Positions 1 through 8,493 of a stretch of DNA of 39,848 bases are shown here, one piece after another. The stretch comes from an uncultured Trueperaceae bacterium (GTDB lineage: Bacteria > Deinococcota > Deinococci > Deinococcales > Trueperaceae), in contig CAJXOA010000020.1 in assembly GCA_913057685.1 (NCBI GenBank), positions 1-39,848 on the forward strand. The letters are read 5' to 3'. Position 1 is the stretch's first letter. Each line of letters starts with the position of its first letter. The notes under the pieces were generated by a model. That model searched no databases and had not been told where the DNA came from. It saw only the letters and a program-made list of their open reading frames with translations. The position numbers and the translations under genes were made by a program.

Positions 1-1
1 C

Positions 2-1165
2 CGCGCCGTCTTCGTCCCCCCCGTCATCCTGGCGATGTCGGCCGCCGTCACCCTCGTGTTCTGGGTCGGGGGTCGCGAGGTGCTCGCCGGCACCCTCGCG
101 CCCGGCGACCTGGTGGCGTTCTTGCTCCTCACGCTGTTCGTGGCCGGCGCCGTCGCCAGCTTCACGGGGCTGTTCGCGCAACTCCAGGAGGGCCTGGGCG
201 CCTCGCGACGGATCTTCGACCTGCTGGACGAACCCAGCGACCTGCCGGCCCCCACCGCCCCGGTCCCCCTCCCCGCCGGCGTGCCCGAGGTCCGCTTCGA
301 GGACGTCTGGTTCCGCTACGGGCCCGCCCTCGCCGGGCCGGACGGCGCGGCGCCCGCGGAGGACGGCGCGACCGACGACGGGGCCGCCGACGACGCGGCG
401 CGCGACCCCTGGGTGCTGCGCGGCGTCACCCTCACCCTCGCGCCCGGCGAGGTCGTCGCCCTCGTGGGGCCGTCCGGGGCCGGCAAGAGCACCCTCGCGG
501 CGCTCCTCCCCCGCTTCTTCGATCCGCAGCACGGCCACGTCCGGCTCGGCGGCGTCGACGTGCGCGACGCCGCCCCCGCGGAGGTCCGCGCCGCCGTCGG
601 GCTCGTCCCGCAGGAGACGCAACTGTTCTCCGGCAGCGTGCGCGAGAACGTCCGCTACGGCCGGCCCGACGCCGGCGACGACGCGGTCCGCGAGGCGCTG
701 GTCGCCGCCCGCGCCGACGGCTTCGTCGACGCCCTCCCGCAGGGGCTCGACACCGTCGTCGGCGAACGCGGCCTGCGGTTGTCGGGCGGGCAACGCCAAC
801 GCATCGCCATCGCCCGCGCCTTGCTGGAGAACCCCGCCGTCCTCGTCCTCGACGAGGCGACGTCCAGCCTCGACGCCGAATCGGAGGCCGCCGTCCAGGC
901 GGCCCTCGACGTCCTCATGCGCGGCCGCACCAGCCTGGTGATCGCGCACCGCCTCTCGACGGTGCGCGGCGCCGACCGCATCGCGGTGGTCGACGACGGG
1001 CGCATCGTGCAACTCGGGTCGCACGACGCGCTCGTCGACCAGCCCGGCCTCTACCGGACGCTGTTCGAAACGCAGTTCCGCCACGGCGGCGCGCCCGACG
1101 CCGCCGCCGGCGCCGCAGACGACGCCGCGGCGTCCGTCACTCGAGCAGGGTCGCCTCGAGGCTGA
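2..1165 (+). CDS. ABC exporter, C-terminal part (membrane domain end plus ATPase domain), 5' end outside window
   Basis: This is the 3' part of a fused membrane-ATPase ABC exporter half-transporter; the reading frame is open from the window edge, so the true start lies upstream. The first 60 or so residues are the last hydrophobic helices of the transmembrane domain. The nucleotide-binding domain follows, with Walker A GPSGAGKST, Q-loop LVPQE, signature LSGGQRQR, Walker B VLVLDEATS and the H-loop IAHRLS. These motifs are typical of MsbA/LmrA-type exporters, which use ATP to move lipids, drugs or peptides across the inner membrane; the substrate cannot be told. An Ala/Asp-rich low-complexity insert of about 30 residues splits the first beta-strands of the ATPase domain, between FRYG and WVLRG. 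The 3' end overlaps the convergent osmC by 29 bases. Confidence 0.93.
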   Translation, partial: RAVFVPPVILAMSAAVTLVFWVGGREVLAGTLAPGDLVAFLLLTLFVAGAVASFTGLFAQLQEGLGASRRIFDLLDEPSDLPAPTAPVPLPAGVPEVRFEDVWFRYGPALAGPDGAAPAEDGATDDGAADDAARDPWVLRGVTLTLAPGEVVALVGPSGAGKSTLAALLPRFFDPQHGHVRLGGVDVRDAAPAEVRAAVGLVPQETQLFSGSVRENVRYGRPDAGDDAVREALVAARADGFVDALPQGLDTVVGERGLRLSGGQRQRIAIARALLENPAVLVLDEATSSLDAESEAAVQAALDVLMRGRTSLVIAHRLSTVRGADRIAVVDDGRIVQLGSHDALVDQPGLYRTLFETQFRHGGAPDAAAGAADDAAASVTRAGSPRG

Positions 1166-1562
1166 TCGGCACGCCCGCCAGCGCCTTGCTGATCGGGCAG
1201 CTCTCCTTCGCCTGCTCGGCGTACCCCTGGAACGCCGCCGCGTCGAGGCCGGGGACCTCCGCTTCGCACACGAGCTCGATGCGCTCGAGGTGCGCCCCAC
1301 CCTCGGTGCTCAGGTGCACCCGCGCCTCCGCGGAGACGCGGTCGGGGGTGTGCCCCTCCCCCGCCATCAGGTTGCTCAGCGCCATCGCGAAACAGCCGGC
1401 GTGCGCCGCCCCGACGAGCTCCTCGGGGTTGGTGCCCTCGCCCTGCTCGAAGCGCGAGGGGAACGAGTAGGCGGCGTCGAACGTGCCGCTCTCGACGTCG
1501 ACCCGCCCCTCTCCGGACTTCAGATCGCCGCGCCAGGTGGCGCGACCGGTACGCATCGGCAT
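1137..1562 (-). CDS. osmC: OsmC family peroxiredoxin
   Basis: This 141-residue protein matches the OsmC/Ohr family of thiol-dependent peroxidases, which reduce organic hydroperoxides in the cytoplasm. Both catalytic cysteines are present: the first in AHAGCFAMAL, the second in ESCPISKAL. The N-terminal segment (ATWRGDLKSGEG) and the GTNPEELVGAAHA stretch favour the OsmC rather than the OhrA branch. I chose the ATG at 1562 because a purine-rich GGAGGGAGAGG stretch lies just upstream; the ATG at 1556 is an alternative that would remove two residues. The gene stands alone, divergent from the CarD-like gene and convergent with the ABC exporter, whose coding end it overlaps. Confidence 0.93.
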   Translation of the reverse strand: MPMRTGRATWRGDLKSGEGRVDVESGTFDAAYSFPSRFEQGEGTNPEELVGAAHAGCFAMALSNLMAGEGHTPDRVSAEARVHLSTEGGAHLERIELVCEAEVPGLDAAAFQGYAEQAKESCPISKALAGVPISLEATLLE

Positions 1563-1602
1563 GTCCTCTCCCTCCGCCCGCGGCGTTGCGCGGGACGCCG
1601 TG

Positions 1603-1608
1603 AGGATA
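1603..1608 (-). promoter_or_regulatory. Candidate -10 box for osmC
   Basis: The minus strand reads TATCCT about 40 bases before the osmC start. No convincing -35 hexamer is visible at 16 to 18 bases upstream. Assignment rests only on the hexamer and its placement. Confidence 0.4.
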
Positions 1609-1642
1609 CCGGACGCGTACGGAAAGCGACGGCGCGCCGTGG

Positions 1643-1648
1643 TACCTT
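1643..1648 (+). promoter_or_regulatory. Extended -10 box for a leaderless mRNA (CarD-like gene)
   Basis: TGG-TACCTT ends 7 bases before the GTG start at 1656, and no ribosome-binding site fits between them. With a transcription start about 7 bases after the -10 box, the mRNA would begin at the start codon. The TGn just upstream of the hexamer fits an extended -10 promoter. Confidence 0.65.
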
Positions 1649-1655
1649 TCCCGGC

Positions 1656-2147
1656 GTGAACTTCGAGGTCGGCGACGCCGTCGTGTACCCCGCGCAAGGC
1701 GCCGGCACGGTCCTGGACGTCGAGACCCGCGACGTCCTCGGCGAGCGCCACACCTACCTGAAGATCGGCTTCGTTCGCGGCGGCATGGAGATGCTCGTGC
1801 CGCTCGCGAAGGTCGCGGACGTCGGCCTTCGCCCCGCCGTCGGTGCGAGCGAACTGGACCGCCTCGAGGACGTCCTCGTGCACGAGGAGGTCCGCCTGCC
1901 CAACGCCTGGCCGCCCCGCCACCGCGCCGAACAGGAGATCCTCGACGGGGGCGACGCCTACGCCCTCGCGCGCCTCGTGGGGACCCTCACGCGCCGCGAC
2001 CGGGAGAAGGGCCTGGCCTCCACCGAACGGGACCTGCTGGAGGCCGCCAAGGCGCGCCTCACCGGCGAGTTCGCGGTGGTCTCCGGCGCGTCGCTCGACG
2101 ACGCCGCCGCCCGCCTCGACGCCGCCCTCGCCCGCCGCGAGGCGTGA
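1656..2147 (+). CDS. CarD/CdnL family transcription regulator (CdnL-type)
   Basis: This 163-residue protein has the CarD_CdnL_TRCF architecture: an N-terminal RNA-polymerase-interacting Tudor-like domain (residues 1-60, beginning NFEVGDAVVYPAQGAG) and a helical C-terminal domain (70-163). The helical part has the LxSTERDLLExAK pattern seen in Myxococcus CdnL and mycobacterial CarD. Such proteins bind the RNA polymerase beta subunit and stabilise open complexes at promoters, especially rRNA promoters. The length excludes the TRCF helicase. The GTG start at 1656 is supported by the leaderless -10 box 7 bases upstream and by the domain beginning there. The stop overlaps the rsmA start as GTGA, so both genes probably form one transcript. 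A second, distinct CarD protein is encoded at 26920. Confidence 0.92.
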   Translation: MNFEVGDAVVYPAQGAGTVLDVETRDVLGERHTYLKIGFVRGGMEMLVPLAKVADVGLRPAVGASELDRLEDVLVHEEVRLPNAWPPRHRAEQEILDGGDAYALARLVGTLTRRDREKGLASTERDLLEAAKARLTGEFAVVSGASLDDAAARLDAALARREA

Positions 2148-3007
2148 GCCGACCCGACCTGGGTTCGCTCCGCGACGTCCGCGCCCTCCTCGCGCGCCAC
2201 GGCCTGACGCCCGACAAACGCTACGGCCAGAACTTCCTCGTCGACCGCGCCGCCCTGCGCGCCGTCGCCGACGCCGCCGACCCACCCCCCGGCGCGCACG
2301 TCCTCGAGGTCGGGCCCGGCCTCGGGGCGCTCACGGCGGAGCTCGCCGCGCGCGACCTGCACGTCCTCGCCCTCGAGCTGGACGGGCGGCTCCTGCCCGC
2401 CCTCGCCGAGGTCGTCGGCGACGCGGCGAACGTCGAGGTGCGCCGCGCCGACGCGGTCGCCTTCGATCACGCCACCATGCCGCAGGGCGCCTACCTGATC
2501 GCCAACCTCCCCTACCAGGTCGCGACCGCCGTCCTGGGGAACGCGCTCGCGTCGGGGCGCTACGCGCGCATCGCGGTGCTGGTGCAGCGCGAGGTCGCCG
2601 AACGGATCGTGGCCGACCCCGGCGACGCGCAGTTCGGCGCGTTCAGCCTGGTGTGCCGCCACTACGCCGACGCCGTAATCGTCCGCGACGTCGCCCCCGG
2701 CGCGTTCCTCCCGCCCCCGAAGGTGACGAGTTCGATTCTCCGGCTCGACCCGCGCCCCGGCGTCGGGCCGGACCCCACGACGTTCGCGTGGGTGCGGGCC
2801 GGCTTCCGGCACCGCCGCAAGACCCTCCGCAAGAACCTGACGGCGGCGGGCGTGGACGGCGCCGCCCTCGACGCGGCGCTCGCGAGCGAAGCGCTCGACC
2901 CGCGCGTGCGCGCCGAAGCGCTGGACTTGGCGACCTGGCGGCGGCTCGCCGCGCGGCTCGGGCCGCCGCCCGGCGGGCCGGACGACCCTGCGCTCCGCGA
3001 TGCCTGA
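2144..3007 (+). CDS. rsmA: 16S rRNA (adenine1518-N6/adenine1519-N6)-dimethyltransferase RsmA (KsgA)
   Basis: The 287-residue product is the universal dimethyltransferase that methylates two adjacent adenosines in helix 45 of 16S rRNA, using S-adenosylmethionine, late in 30S assembly. The sequence shows the N-terminal KRYGQNFL motif, the SAM-binding VLEVGPGLGALT loop, the catalytic NLPYQ motif and the C-terminal FLPPPKVTSSIL segment. The length is normal for the family. The GTG start overlaps the stop of the upstream CarD-like gene by four bases, giving translational coupling of an RNA-polymerase regulator with an rRNA-modifying enzyme. Confidence 0.97.
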   Translation: MSRPDLGSLRDVRALLARHGLTPDKRYGQNFLVDRAALRAVADAADPPPGAHVLEVGPGLGALTAELAARDLHVLALELDGRLLPALAEVVGDAANVEVRRADAVAFDHATMPQGAYLIANLPYQVATAVLGNALASGRYARIAVLVQREVAERIVADPGDAQFGAFSLVCRHYADAVIVRDVAPGAFLPPPKVTSSILRLDPRPGVGPDPTTFAWVRAGFRHRRKTLRKNLTAAGVDGAALDAALASEALDPRVRAEALDLATWRRLAARLGPPPGGPDDPALRDA

Positions 3008-3018
3008 GGCGGCATCCG

Positions 3019-3048
3019 TCGACAGTCCCCCGGCACCCGGGCTATCCT
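3019..3048 (+). promoter_or_regulatory. Promoter of the PfkB kinase gene
   Basis: A TCGACA hexamer (3019-3024) and TATCCT (3043-3048) are separated by 18 bases, a good match to a housekeeping sigma promoter. They lie just after the rsmA stop and give a leader of about 40 bases before the ATG at 3096. Confidence 0.65.
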
Positions 3049-3095
3049 CTCGGTCGCAACCCCTCCAGGCCGGCGCGCGCCGGCGGAAAGGCACC

Positions 3096-4040
3096 ATGGC
3101 CAACCTCCTCGTCGTCGGGGACGCCACCGTCGACCAAATGTACTTCGTGGACGCCGTCCCCGAACCGGGGGGCGAGATCACCGCGACCCGCTCGATCCTC
3201 GAGCCCGGCGGGGCCGGCGGGACGCTCGCGACCGCCCTCGCCCGCCTCGGGCACGACGTGCGCATCGCCACGCGCGTCGGGACCGGCCCGTTCTCCGAGC
3301 TGGCGCTCGCGAACGTCCGCGCCGCCGGCGTGTCCGGCGACCTGATCCAGGTCGACGACGACCGCCAGACGAGCAGCGTGACGATCCTCGTCACGCCCGA
3401 CACGCAACGCACGATGGTGACCGCGATCGGCGCCAGCCGCGAACTCGACGCCCGCACCCTCACCGAAGCGACGTTCGAGGGGCTCGACGGCCTGGTGATG
3501 AGCGCCTACAGCCTGGTCGGGGGGCCGCAACGCGACTACGCCGTCAAGGCGCTGGAGATGGCGGCCGCCGCGGGCGCCACGACGTTCGTGGACATGGGGA
3601 CCGGCGCGGTGAACGCCCTGAAGGGGCGCCTCATCGGGCTGGTGCGCAAGGTCGACCACCTGCTGCTGAACGAGAAGGAACTGTTCGCCCTCACCGGCAC
3701 GACCAGCATCTCCGAAGCGGTGTCCGGCCTCGCGGAGCAGGGCATCGACCACCTCGTCGTGAAGGTCGGCGAGATGGGCTCGATCGTCATCACGCCCGAA
3801 CGCTCCGAACTCGTCGATCCGTACGAGATCGACGGCGTCGTCGACACGACGGGGGCGGGCGACTACTACACCGCCGCCTTCGCGCACGCCACGGTCCTCG
3901 GCTACGACCTGCTCGAGGCGGCGGCGTTCGGCAACGTCGCGGGCGCCTGGAACACCACCGAGATCGGTGCGCAACGCCGCGACCTCGACGCCGCGACGTT
4001 GCGCCGCGAAGCGCGCGCCTTGGCGTCGGAAGGCGCGTGA
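3096..4040 (+). CDS. PfkB family carbohydrate/nucleoside kinase
   Basis: This 314-residue protein belongs to the PfkB/ribokinase family, which transfers phosphate from ATP to a hydroxyl of a sugar or nucleoside. The glycine-rich N-terminal signature (GGAGGTLATALARLG) and the C-terminal signature DTTGAGD, carrying the catalytic aspartate and anion hole, are both present. Substrate-contacting residues cannot be assigned by eye, so the substrate is unknown. The ATG at 3096 is preceded by GGAAAGG and begins the typical MANLLVVGD strand; in-frame sequence further upstream lacks family features. The stop shares GTGA with the following metallo-hydrolase. Pseudouridine kinase is a possible role, because the window has psuG without a neighbouring kinase, but that is speculation. 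Confidence 0.9.
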   Translation: MANLLVVGDATVDQMYFVDAVPEPGGEITATRSILEPGGAGGTLATALARLGHDVRIATRVGTGPFSELALANVRAAGVSGDLIQVDDDRQTSSVTILVTPDTQRTMVTAIGASRELDARTLTEATFEGLDGLVMSAYSLVGGPQRDYAVKALEMAAAAGATTFVDMGTGAVNALKGRLIGLVRKVDHLLLNEKELFALTGTTSISEAVSGLAEQGIDHLVVKVGEMGSIVITPERSELVDPYEIDGVVDTTGAGDYYTAAFAHATVLGYDLLEAAAFGNVAGAWNTTEIGAQRRDLDAATLRREARALASEGA

Positions 4041-4909
4041 GCGCGGAGCGCGAACGCCGCCTCGCGAGCGGCCTGTGGCAGCGCGCCCTGGCGAGCGACA
4101 CCCTCCCCCCGTTCGACGCGACCTGGAGCGGCCTGATCACGTTCGGGGGGCGCGGCCTCCTGATCGATCCGGGGTTCCGCGACCCGAGCGACGCGGACGT
4201 CCTGCTGGCGTGGGCGGCGGCGCGCGGCGCGACGGACGTCGACCGGGTCGCCCTCACGCACACCCACCCCGATCACGTCGCCGGCCTCCCCGCCCTCCTG
4301 GAGCGCCTCGGGGCCGTCCCGGTGCACGTCCACCCCGCCGAGATCGACCGCCTCCCGAGCGGCGTGCGGGGCGTCGCCACCGGGGACGACCGCGTCCTGC
4401 CGCTGGCGGGGCGGCGGGTGCGGGCCCTGCACACCCCCGGGCACGCGCCCGGGCACCTGACGTTCGCCGTCGAGACCGACGCGCCGGAGGAGGCGGACGC
4501 GAACGACGCGCTGTTCGTCGGGGACCTCCTGACCGGGCGCGGGGGGGCGTGGGTCGGTCTGCCCTACGGCGACGTCGACGCCTACCTGGCGAGCCTCGCC
4601 CGCATCCGAGCGCGCGCGCCGGCGCGGTTGGGGCCGGCGCACGGCGACGCGATCGACGACCCCGCCGCCGCCCTGGACGCGGCGGCGGCGCACCGCCGCG
4701 ACCGGCTGGAGGGGATCGTCGCGGCGCTGGCGACGCCGCGCACCCTCGACGAGCTCCAACGCGAGCTGTACGGCGAGGTGCCGCCCGACGCGGAGCGGTT
4801 CGTGCGCGGGGCGCTCCTCGCGTCGCTCGCGTCGCTCCTGCGCGCGCGGCGCATCGCGCACGTCGGGACGGACGAGGCGGGGCCGTACCAGGCGATGCCG
4901 GGCGCCTGA
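4037..4909 (+). CDS. Metallo-beta-lactamase fold hydrolase
   Basis: This 290-residue hydrolase carries the full metal-binding set of the metallo-beta-lactamase fold: THTHPDH (the HxHxDH motif), the third histidine in TPGHAPGH, the bridging aspartate in FVGDLL and a late histidine in GPAHGD. The C-terminal 65 residues look like a winged-helix domain, as in LACTB2-type and related hydrolases. The family includes thioesterases and RNA-processing enzymes; the substrate here cannot be told. The GTG start overlaps the PfkB kinase stop, so the two are co-translated and may act in one salvage or detoxification step (inference). A bulged hairpin lies across its stop codon, facing the convergent thrC. 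Confidence 0.9.
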   Translation: MSAERERRLASGLWQRALASDTLPPFDATWSGLITFGGRGLLIDPGFRDPSDADVLLAWAAARGATDVDRVALTHTHPDHVAGLPALLERLGAVPVHVHPAEIDRLPSGVRGVATGDDRVLPLAGRRVRALHTPGHAPGHLTFAVETDAPEEADANDALFVGDLLTGRGGAWVGLPYGDVDAYLASLARIRARAPARLGPAHGDAIDDPAAALDAAAAHRRDRLEGIVAALATPRTLDELQRELYGEVPPDAERFVRGALLASLASLLRARRIAHVGTDEAGPYQAMPGA

Positions 4910-4921
4910 GCGCCGCCCGGC
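4897..4921. terminator. Hairpin between convergent metallo-hydrolase and thrC genes
   Basis: GCCGGGCGC and GCGCCGCCCGGC can pair with a bulge across the 13-base gap between the two convergent stop codons. There is no U-tract, so its role as a bidirectional terminator is only probable. Confidence 0.4.
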
Positions 4922-4922
4922 G

Positions 4923-6284
4923 TCAGGGGGCCGAAGCGTCCCCGTCCCGGAGCGCCGCGCGGAGCGCCGCGAGGGTCGGCGCGAGCCGCTCGACGCGGCG
5001 GGGGGCGTCGCGCAGGCGGGCGAGGCCGTCGGGCTCGTCCGGCGTCGCGCCGGTCGCGGCACGCACCGCGTCGGGGAACTTCGCGGGGTGCGCCGTGGCC
5101 AACACCAACGCCGGGGCGTCGCGCAGCTCGGGCCGCGCCTCGCGGAGGGTGGCGAGCCCCTCGAGGCCGACGGCGGTGTGCGGACAGACGGTCTCGCCGT
5201 CCTCGGCGCGGGTGGTCGCCATGCGCCGAAGGGTGGCGGCGTCGTCGCTGGTCGTGGCGTGCAGGGTGCGGGGCAGGTCCGTCCCGAACCAGGCGTCGAG
5301 ACGCTCGAAGTTGCTGGGGGCGCCGACGTCCATGGCGTTCGCGTGCGTCGCGATGGTCGCGGGGCGGGCGTCCTTCGCGCGGCGGCCGGCGAGGACGTCG
5401 GGCAGGAACCGGTTGGCGTTGTGCGCCGCCAACCAGCCGGCGACCGGGAGGCCGGCGGCGGCCGCCAACCGGCCGCCGGTGAGGTTCCCGAGGTTCCCCG
5501 ACGGCACGACGATCCACGGCGCCGCCTCCACCCCCTGGCGGCGCAGCTGCGCGACCGCCCAGGCGTAGTACGTCGCTTGCGGAATCAGGCGACCGACGTT
5601 GATCGAGTTGGCGCTCGTGAGGTGCAGGTCGGCGAGGTCGGGGTCGACGAACGCCTCCTTGACGAGGCGCTGGCAGGCGTCGAAGTCGCCGTCGACGGCG
5701 AAGGCGCGGACGCCGGGGCGTTCGGCGACGAGTTGGCGTTCCTGGACGTCGCTGACGCGGCCGCGGGGGTAGAGCAGCGCGACGCGGACGCCGGGGATGC
5801 CGGCGAACCCGTCGGCGACGGCGGACCCGGTATCGCCGCTGGTGGCGACCAGCACCGTCGCCGTCGCGCCCCGCCGGGCCAGCGCGCGCCCCGCGAGGCG
5901 CGCCATGGTGCGCGCCCCGACGTCCTTGAACGACAGGGTGGGGCCGTGGAACAGCTCGACCAACCAGCGGTTCCCCCCCAACGGCACGAGCGGGACCTCG
6001 AAGGCGGTCGCGTCGCGCACGAGGGGCGCGACCTCGTCCGCCGCGTCCCCCCACCAGGCCGCCACCATGCGCGACGCCAGGTCGGCGAAGGTCGGGGCGT
6101 CCGCCCACCCGTCGGGCAGGGGCGGCACGACCGTCGGCAGGTACAACCCCCCGTCGGGCGCCAACCCGCGCAGGAGGGCGTCGTCGAGGGCGACGTCCGG
6201 CCCGTCCGGCGCGCGGGTGCTGCGCAGCGGCACGCCGCCGGGCGGCGCCGGACCGCGGCGGGGGGCGAGCGCGCCGCCGTTCAC
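4923..6284 (-). CDS. thrC: Threonine synthase
   Basis: This 453-residue enzyme converts O-phosphohomoserine to threonine and phosphate, using pyridoxal phosphate. The sequence shows the N-terminal threonine synthase domain (LAPDGGLYLP), the PLP-lysine motif FHGPTLSFKD, the TSGDTGSA phosphate-binding loop and PSGNLGN. It is the longer threonine synthase class, like those of enteric bacteria and yeast. The GTG at 6284 overlaps the hom stop as GTGA, so hom and thrC form a coupled unit. The homoserine kinase gene thrB is not in this window. Confidence 0.97.
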   Translation of the reverse strand: MNGGALAPRRGPAPPGGVPLRSTRAPDGPDVALDDALLRGLAPDGGLYLPTVVPPLPDGWADAPTFADLASRMVAAWWGDAADEVAPLVRDATAFEVPLVPLGGNRWLVELFHGPTLSFKDVGARTMARLAGRALARRGATATVLVATSGDTGSAVADGFAGIPGVRVALLYPRGRVSDVQERQLVAERPGVRAFAVDGDFDACQRLVKEAFVDPDLADLHLTSANSINVGRLIPQATYYAWAVAQLRRQGVEAAPWIVVPSGNLGNLTGGRLAAAAGLPVAGWLAAHNANRFLPDVLAGRRAKDARPATIATHANAMDVGAPSNFERLDAWFGTDLPRTLHATTSDDAATLRRMATTRAEDGETVCPHTAVGLEGLATLREARPELRDAPALVLATAHPAKFPDAVRAATGATPDEPDGLARLRDAPRRVERLAPTLAALRAALRDGDASAP

Positions 6285-7297
6285 GCCGGGTCGATCTCCC
6301 CGAGGTCGTCGAGGCGGGCGGCGCGGGGGGCGGGCGCGGGCGCGGCGAGCGGTGCGGGGCCGGGCCGGCCGGCGGCGGCCGCCAGCACGTCGCCGAGGAC
6401 CGCGGCGGCGGTCTCCGTGCCGCCCGCCCCGGGGCCGGTCAATAGGACCTCCCCACCGACCCCGCGGTACAGCAGCGCGGCACCGGCGCGGCCCTCGAGG
6501 GGGTGCCCGGCGGGCAGGTAGACCGGGCGGACGCGCGCCGCCCAGGCGCCGTCCTCGTGCACGAGGCTGCCGACCAGCTGGACCTTGCCGCCGTCCTCCA
6601 TCGCCTCCTGCACCACGGCGGGCGTCAGCGCGTCGATGCCGCGCGTCGCGGCGCGCACGCGGTCCCAGCCGAGGTCGGGATCGACGGCGAGGCGGGCGAG
6701 GATCGCCAGCTTGTGCGCCGCATCGATCCCGCCGACGTCCAGCGTCGGGTCGGCCTCGGCGTAGCCGAGGTCCTGCGCTTCGCGGACGGCGGCGTCGTAC
6801 CCGACGCCCTCCTCGAGGCGCTGCAGTACGAACGTGCAGGTGCCGTTCAGGATCGCGTGGAGTTCCGTGGGGGCGGACCCGCGCAGGGGGCCGGCGACGG
6901 GAAGAACGGCGGGCGTGCCCGCCATGACGGCCGCCTCGAAGTGGATTCGGCCGGCGTGCAGGGCGGGCAGGAACGCCTCCCAGCGTTCGGCGAGCGCCGC
7001 CTTGTTGGCGGTGACGACCGGGCGGTCCTGCGCCAGGGCGGCGAGCATCGCGTCGGTCGCGACGTCGACGCCGCCCATCACCTCGACGACGACGTCGGCG
7101 CCGTCGATGACCGCCTGCGGGTCGGTCGTGAGGTGGCGCTGGGGGTCGGCGAGGCGGCGGGGCTTGTCGAGGTCCCGGACCGCGACGGGGCCGAGCTCGA
7201 GGTCGGGGCGGGCGGCCAGCAGGTCGGCGAGGGCGCTGCCGACCGTCCCGAACCCCAGCAGCCCGACGCGGACGGGTCCGTCGTGCACGCGCGTCAT
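6281..7297 (-). CDS. hom: Homoserine dehydrogenase
   Basis: The 338-residue enzyme reduces aspartate semialdehyde to homoserine with NAD(P)H, the branch point to threonine and methionine. It has the nucleotide-binding GFGTVG motif, the TANKAALA strand, the NGTCTF motif and the DPTLDVGGIDAAHKLAIL substrate-binding helix. It stops after the catalytic domain and lacks a C-terminal ACT domain, so threonine feedback through that domain is not expected. I chose the ATG at 7297 because a TACCCT -10 box ends 7 bases before it and the Rossmann strand starts 10 residues later; in-frame sequence upstream belongs to the intergenic region. It is followed by thrC with a four-base overlap. Confidence 0.97.
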   Translation of the reverse strand: MTRVHDGPVRVGLLGFGTVGSALADLLAARPDLELGPVAVRDLDKPRRLADPQRHLTTDPQAVIDGADVVVEVMGGVDVATDAMLAALAQDRPVVTANKAALAERWEAFLPALHAGRIHFEAAVMAGTPAVLPVAGPLRGSAPTELHAILNGTCTFVLQRLEEGVGYDAAVREAQDLGYAEADPTLDVGGIDAAHKLAILARLAVDPDLGWDRVRAATRGIDALTPAVVQEAMEDGGKVQLVGSLVHEDGAWAARVRPVYLPAGHPLEGRAGAALLYRGVGGEVLLTGPGAGGTETAAAVLGDVLAAAAGRPGPAPLAAPAPAPRAARLDDLGEIDPA

Positions 7298-7304
7298 GGC
7301 GGGC

Positions 7305-7310
7305 AGGGTA
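7305..7310 (-). promoter_or_regulatory. Extended -10 box for leaderless hom-thrC mRNA
   Basis: The minus strand reads TGC-TACCCT, then 7 bases, then the hom ATG. There is no Shine-Dalgarno sequence, so the transcript is probably leaderless. Confidence 0.65.
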
Positions 7311-7341
7311 GCACGCGGCCGGCGGCCGCCGGCGCCTCGGG

Positions 7342-7347
7342 TACGAT
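7342..7347 (+). promoter_or_regulatory. Candidate -10 box for ychF
   Basis: TACGAT lies 47 bases before the ychF ATG. No clear -35 is seen. It lies back to back with the hom promoter in a 97-base divergent gap. Confidence 0.45.
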
Positions 7348-7394
7348 GCGCGGCGCTGCGCCGGGGGCCACCCCGCGCGCCCCAAGGAGTCCGC

Positions 7395-8480
7395 ATGCTG
7401 GGAATCGGGATCGTCGGCCTACCCAACGTCGGCAAGAGCACCCTCTTCAACGCCATCACGAAGGCGGGCGTGGAGGCCGCCAACTACCCGTTCGCGACGA
7501 TCGACAAGAACGTCGGGGTGGTGCCGGTCCCCGACCGGCGCTTGGCGGCGTTGGCGGAGCTCTACCGCCGCGACGGGACGTTGCCGCCGATCCACCCGAC
7601 CACCGTCGAGTTCGTCGACATCGCCGGCCTCGTGAAGGGGGCGTCGCAGGGGGAGGGGCTCGGCAACCAGTTCCTCGCGAACATCCGCGAGGTGGCCGCC
7701 ATCGCGCACGTCGTGCGCTGCTTCGAGGACGACGACGTCGTGCACGTCGCCGGGCGCGTCGACCCGCTGGCCGACGTCGACGTCATCGATACCGAGCTGG
7801 CGCTCGCCGACCTCGCGACGCTCGAGCGGCGCGCGGACAAGCTCCGCCGCAGCGCGAAGGGCAACCCCGACGACGCCGCCCTGCTGGCGCTCACCGAGCG
7901 CCTGCGGGAGGGCCTGGATGCGGGCGTCCCGGTCCGCGCGCAGGGCGAGACGGTGCCCCCCGACCTGGGGCTGTTGACGGCGAAACCGGTGATCTACGTC
8001 GCGAACGTCGCGGAGGACGACCTGGTCGGGGGCAACGCGCACGTCGAGGCGGTCCGCGAACGCGCGGCGAAGGAGGGCGCGGAGGTCGTGGTGGTGTCGG
8101 CCCGCATCGAGGCCGAGCTCGCCGAGCTCGACGCCGAGGAGGCGGCGGCGTTCCTCGCGGACCTCGGCGTGGAGCGCTCCGGCCTCGAGCGGTTGATCGA
8201 GACCGGCTACCGGACGCTGGACCTGATCACGTTCTTCACCGCCGGCGAGAAGGAGGTGCGGGCGTGGACGGTGCGCGACGGCGCCCTCGCGCCCGAGGCG
8301 GCCGGCGAGATCCACAGCGACATGGAGCGCGGCTTCATCCGCGCCGAGACCGTCCTGTGGGACGTCCTGGTGGAGGCCGGCTCGATCGCCGCGGCGCGCG
8401 CCGCCGGCCGCCTTCGGACCGAAGGCAAGGGCTACCGGGTGCAGGACGGCGACGTGATGCACGTCCTCTTCAACGTCTGA
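7395..8480 (+). CDS. ychF: Ribosome-binding ATPase YchF
   Basis: This 361-residue protein is the OLA1/YchF subfamily of the Obg-like P-loop proteins, which prefers ATP and binds ribosomes. It has the G1 motif GLPNVGKST, the G3 region [10 protein letters not shown] (where YchF has a hydrophobic residue replacing the usual catalytic Gln), a coiled-coil insert in the middle and a C-terminal TGS domain that ends in the family pattern [13 protein letters not shown]. The ATG at 7395 is preceded by AAGGAG with ideal spacing, so this gene is led rather than leaderless. It is convergent with bamA, with two hairpins between them. Confidence 0.97.
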   Translation: MLGIGIVGLPNVGKSTLFNAITKAGVEAANYPFATIDKNVGVVPVPDRRLAALAELYRRDGTLPPIHPTTVEFVDIAGLVKGASQGEGLGNQFLANIREVAAIAHVVRCFEDDDVVHVAGRVDPLADVDVIDTELALADLATLERRADKLRRSAKGNPDDAALLALTERLREGLDAGVPVRAQGETVPPDLGLLTAKPVIYVANVAEDDLVGGNAHVEAVRERAAKEGAEVVVVSARIEAELAELDAEEAAAFLADLGVERSGLERLIETGYRTLDLITFFTAGEKEVRAWTVRDGALAPEAAGEIHSDMERGFIRAETVLWDVLVEAGSIAAARAAGRLRTEGKGYRVQDGDVMHVLFNV

Positions 8481-8493
8481 CGCGCGCACGCGA

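Noticed and set aside
7298-7394. Possible threonine attenuator before hom
   Set aside because: The hom mRNA appears leaderless, so there is no room for a leader peptide or attenuator hairpins.
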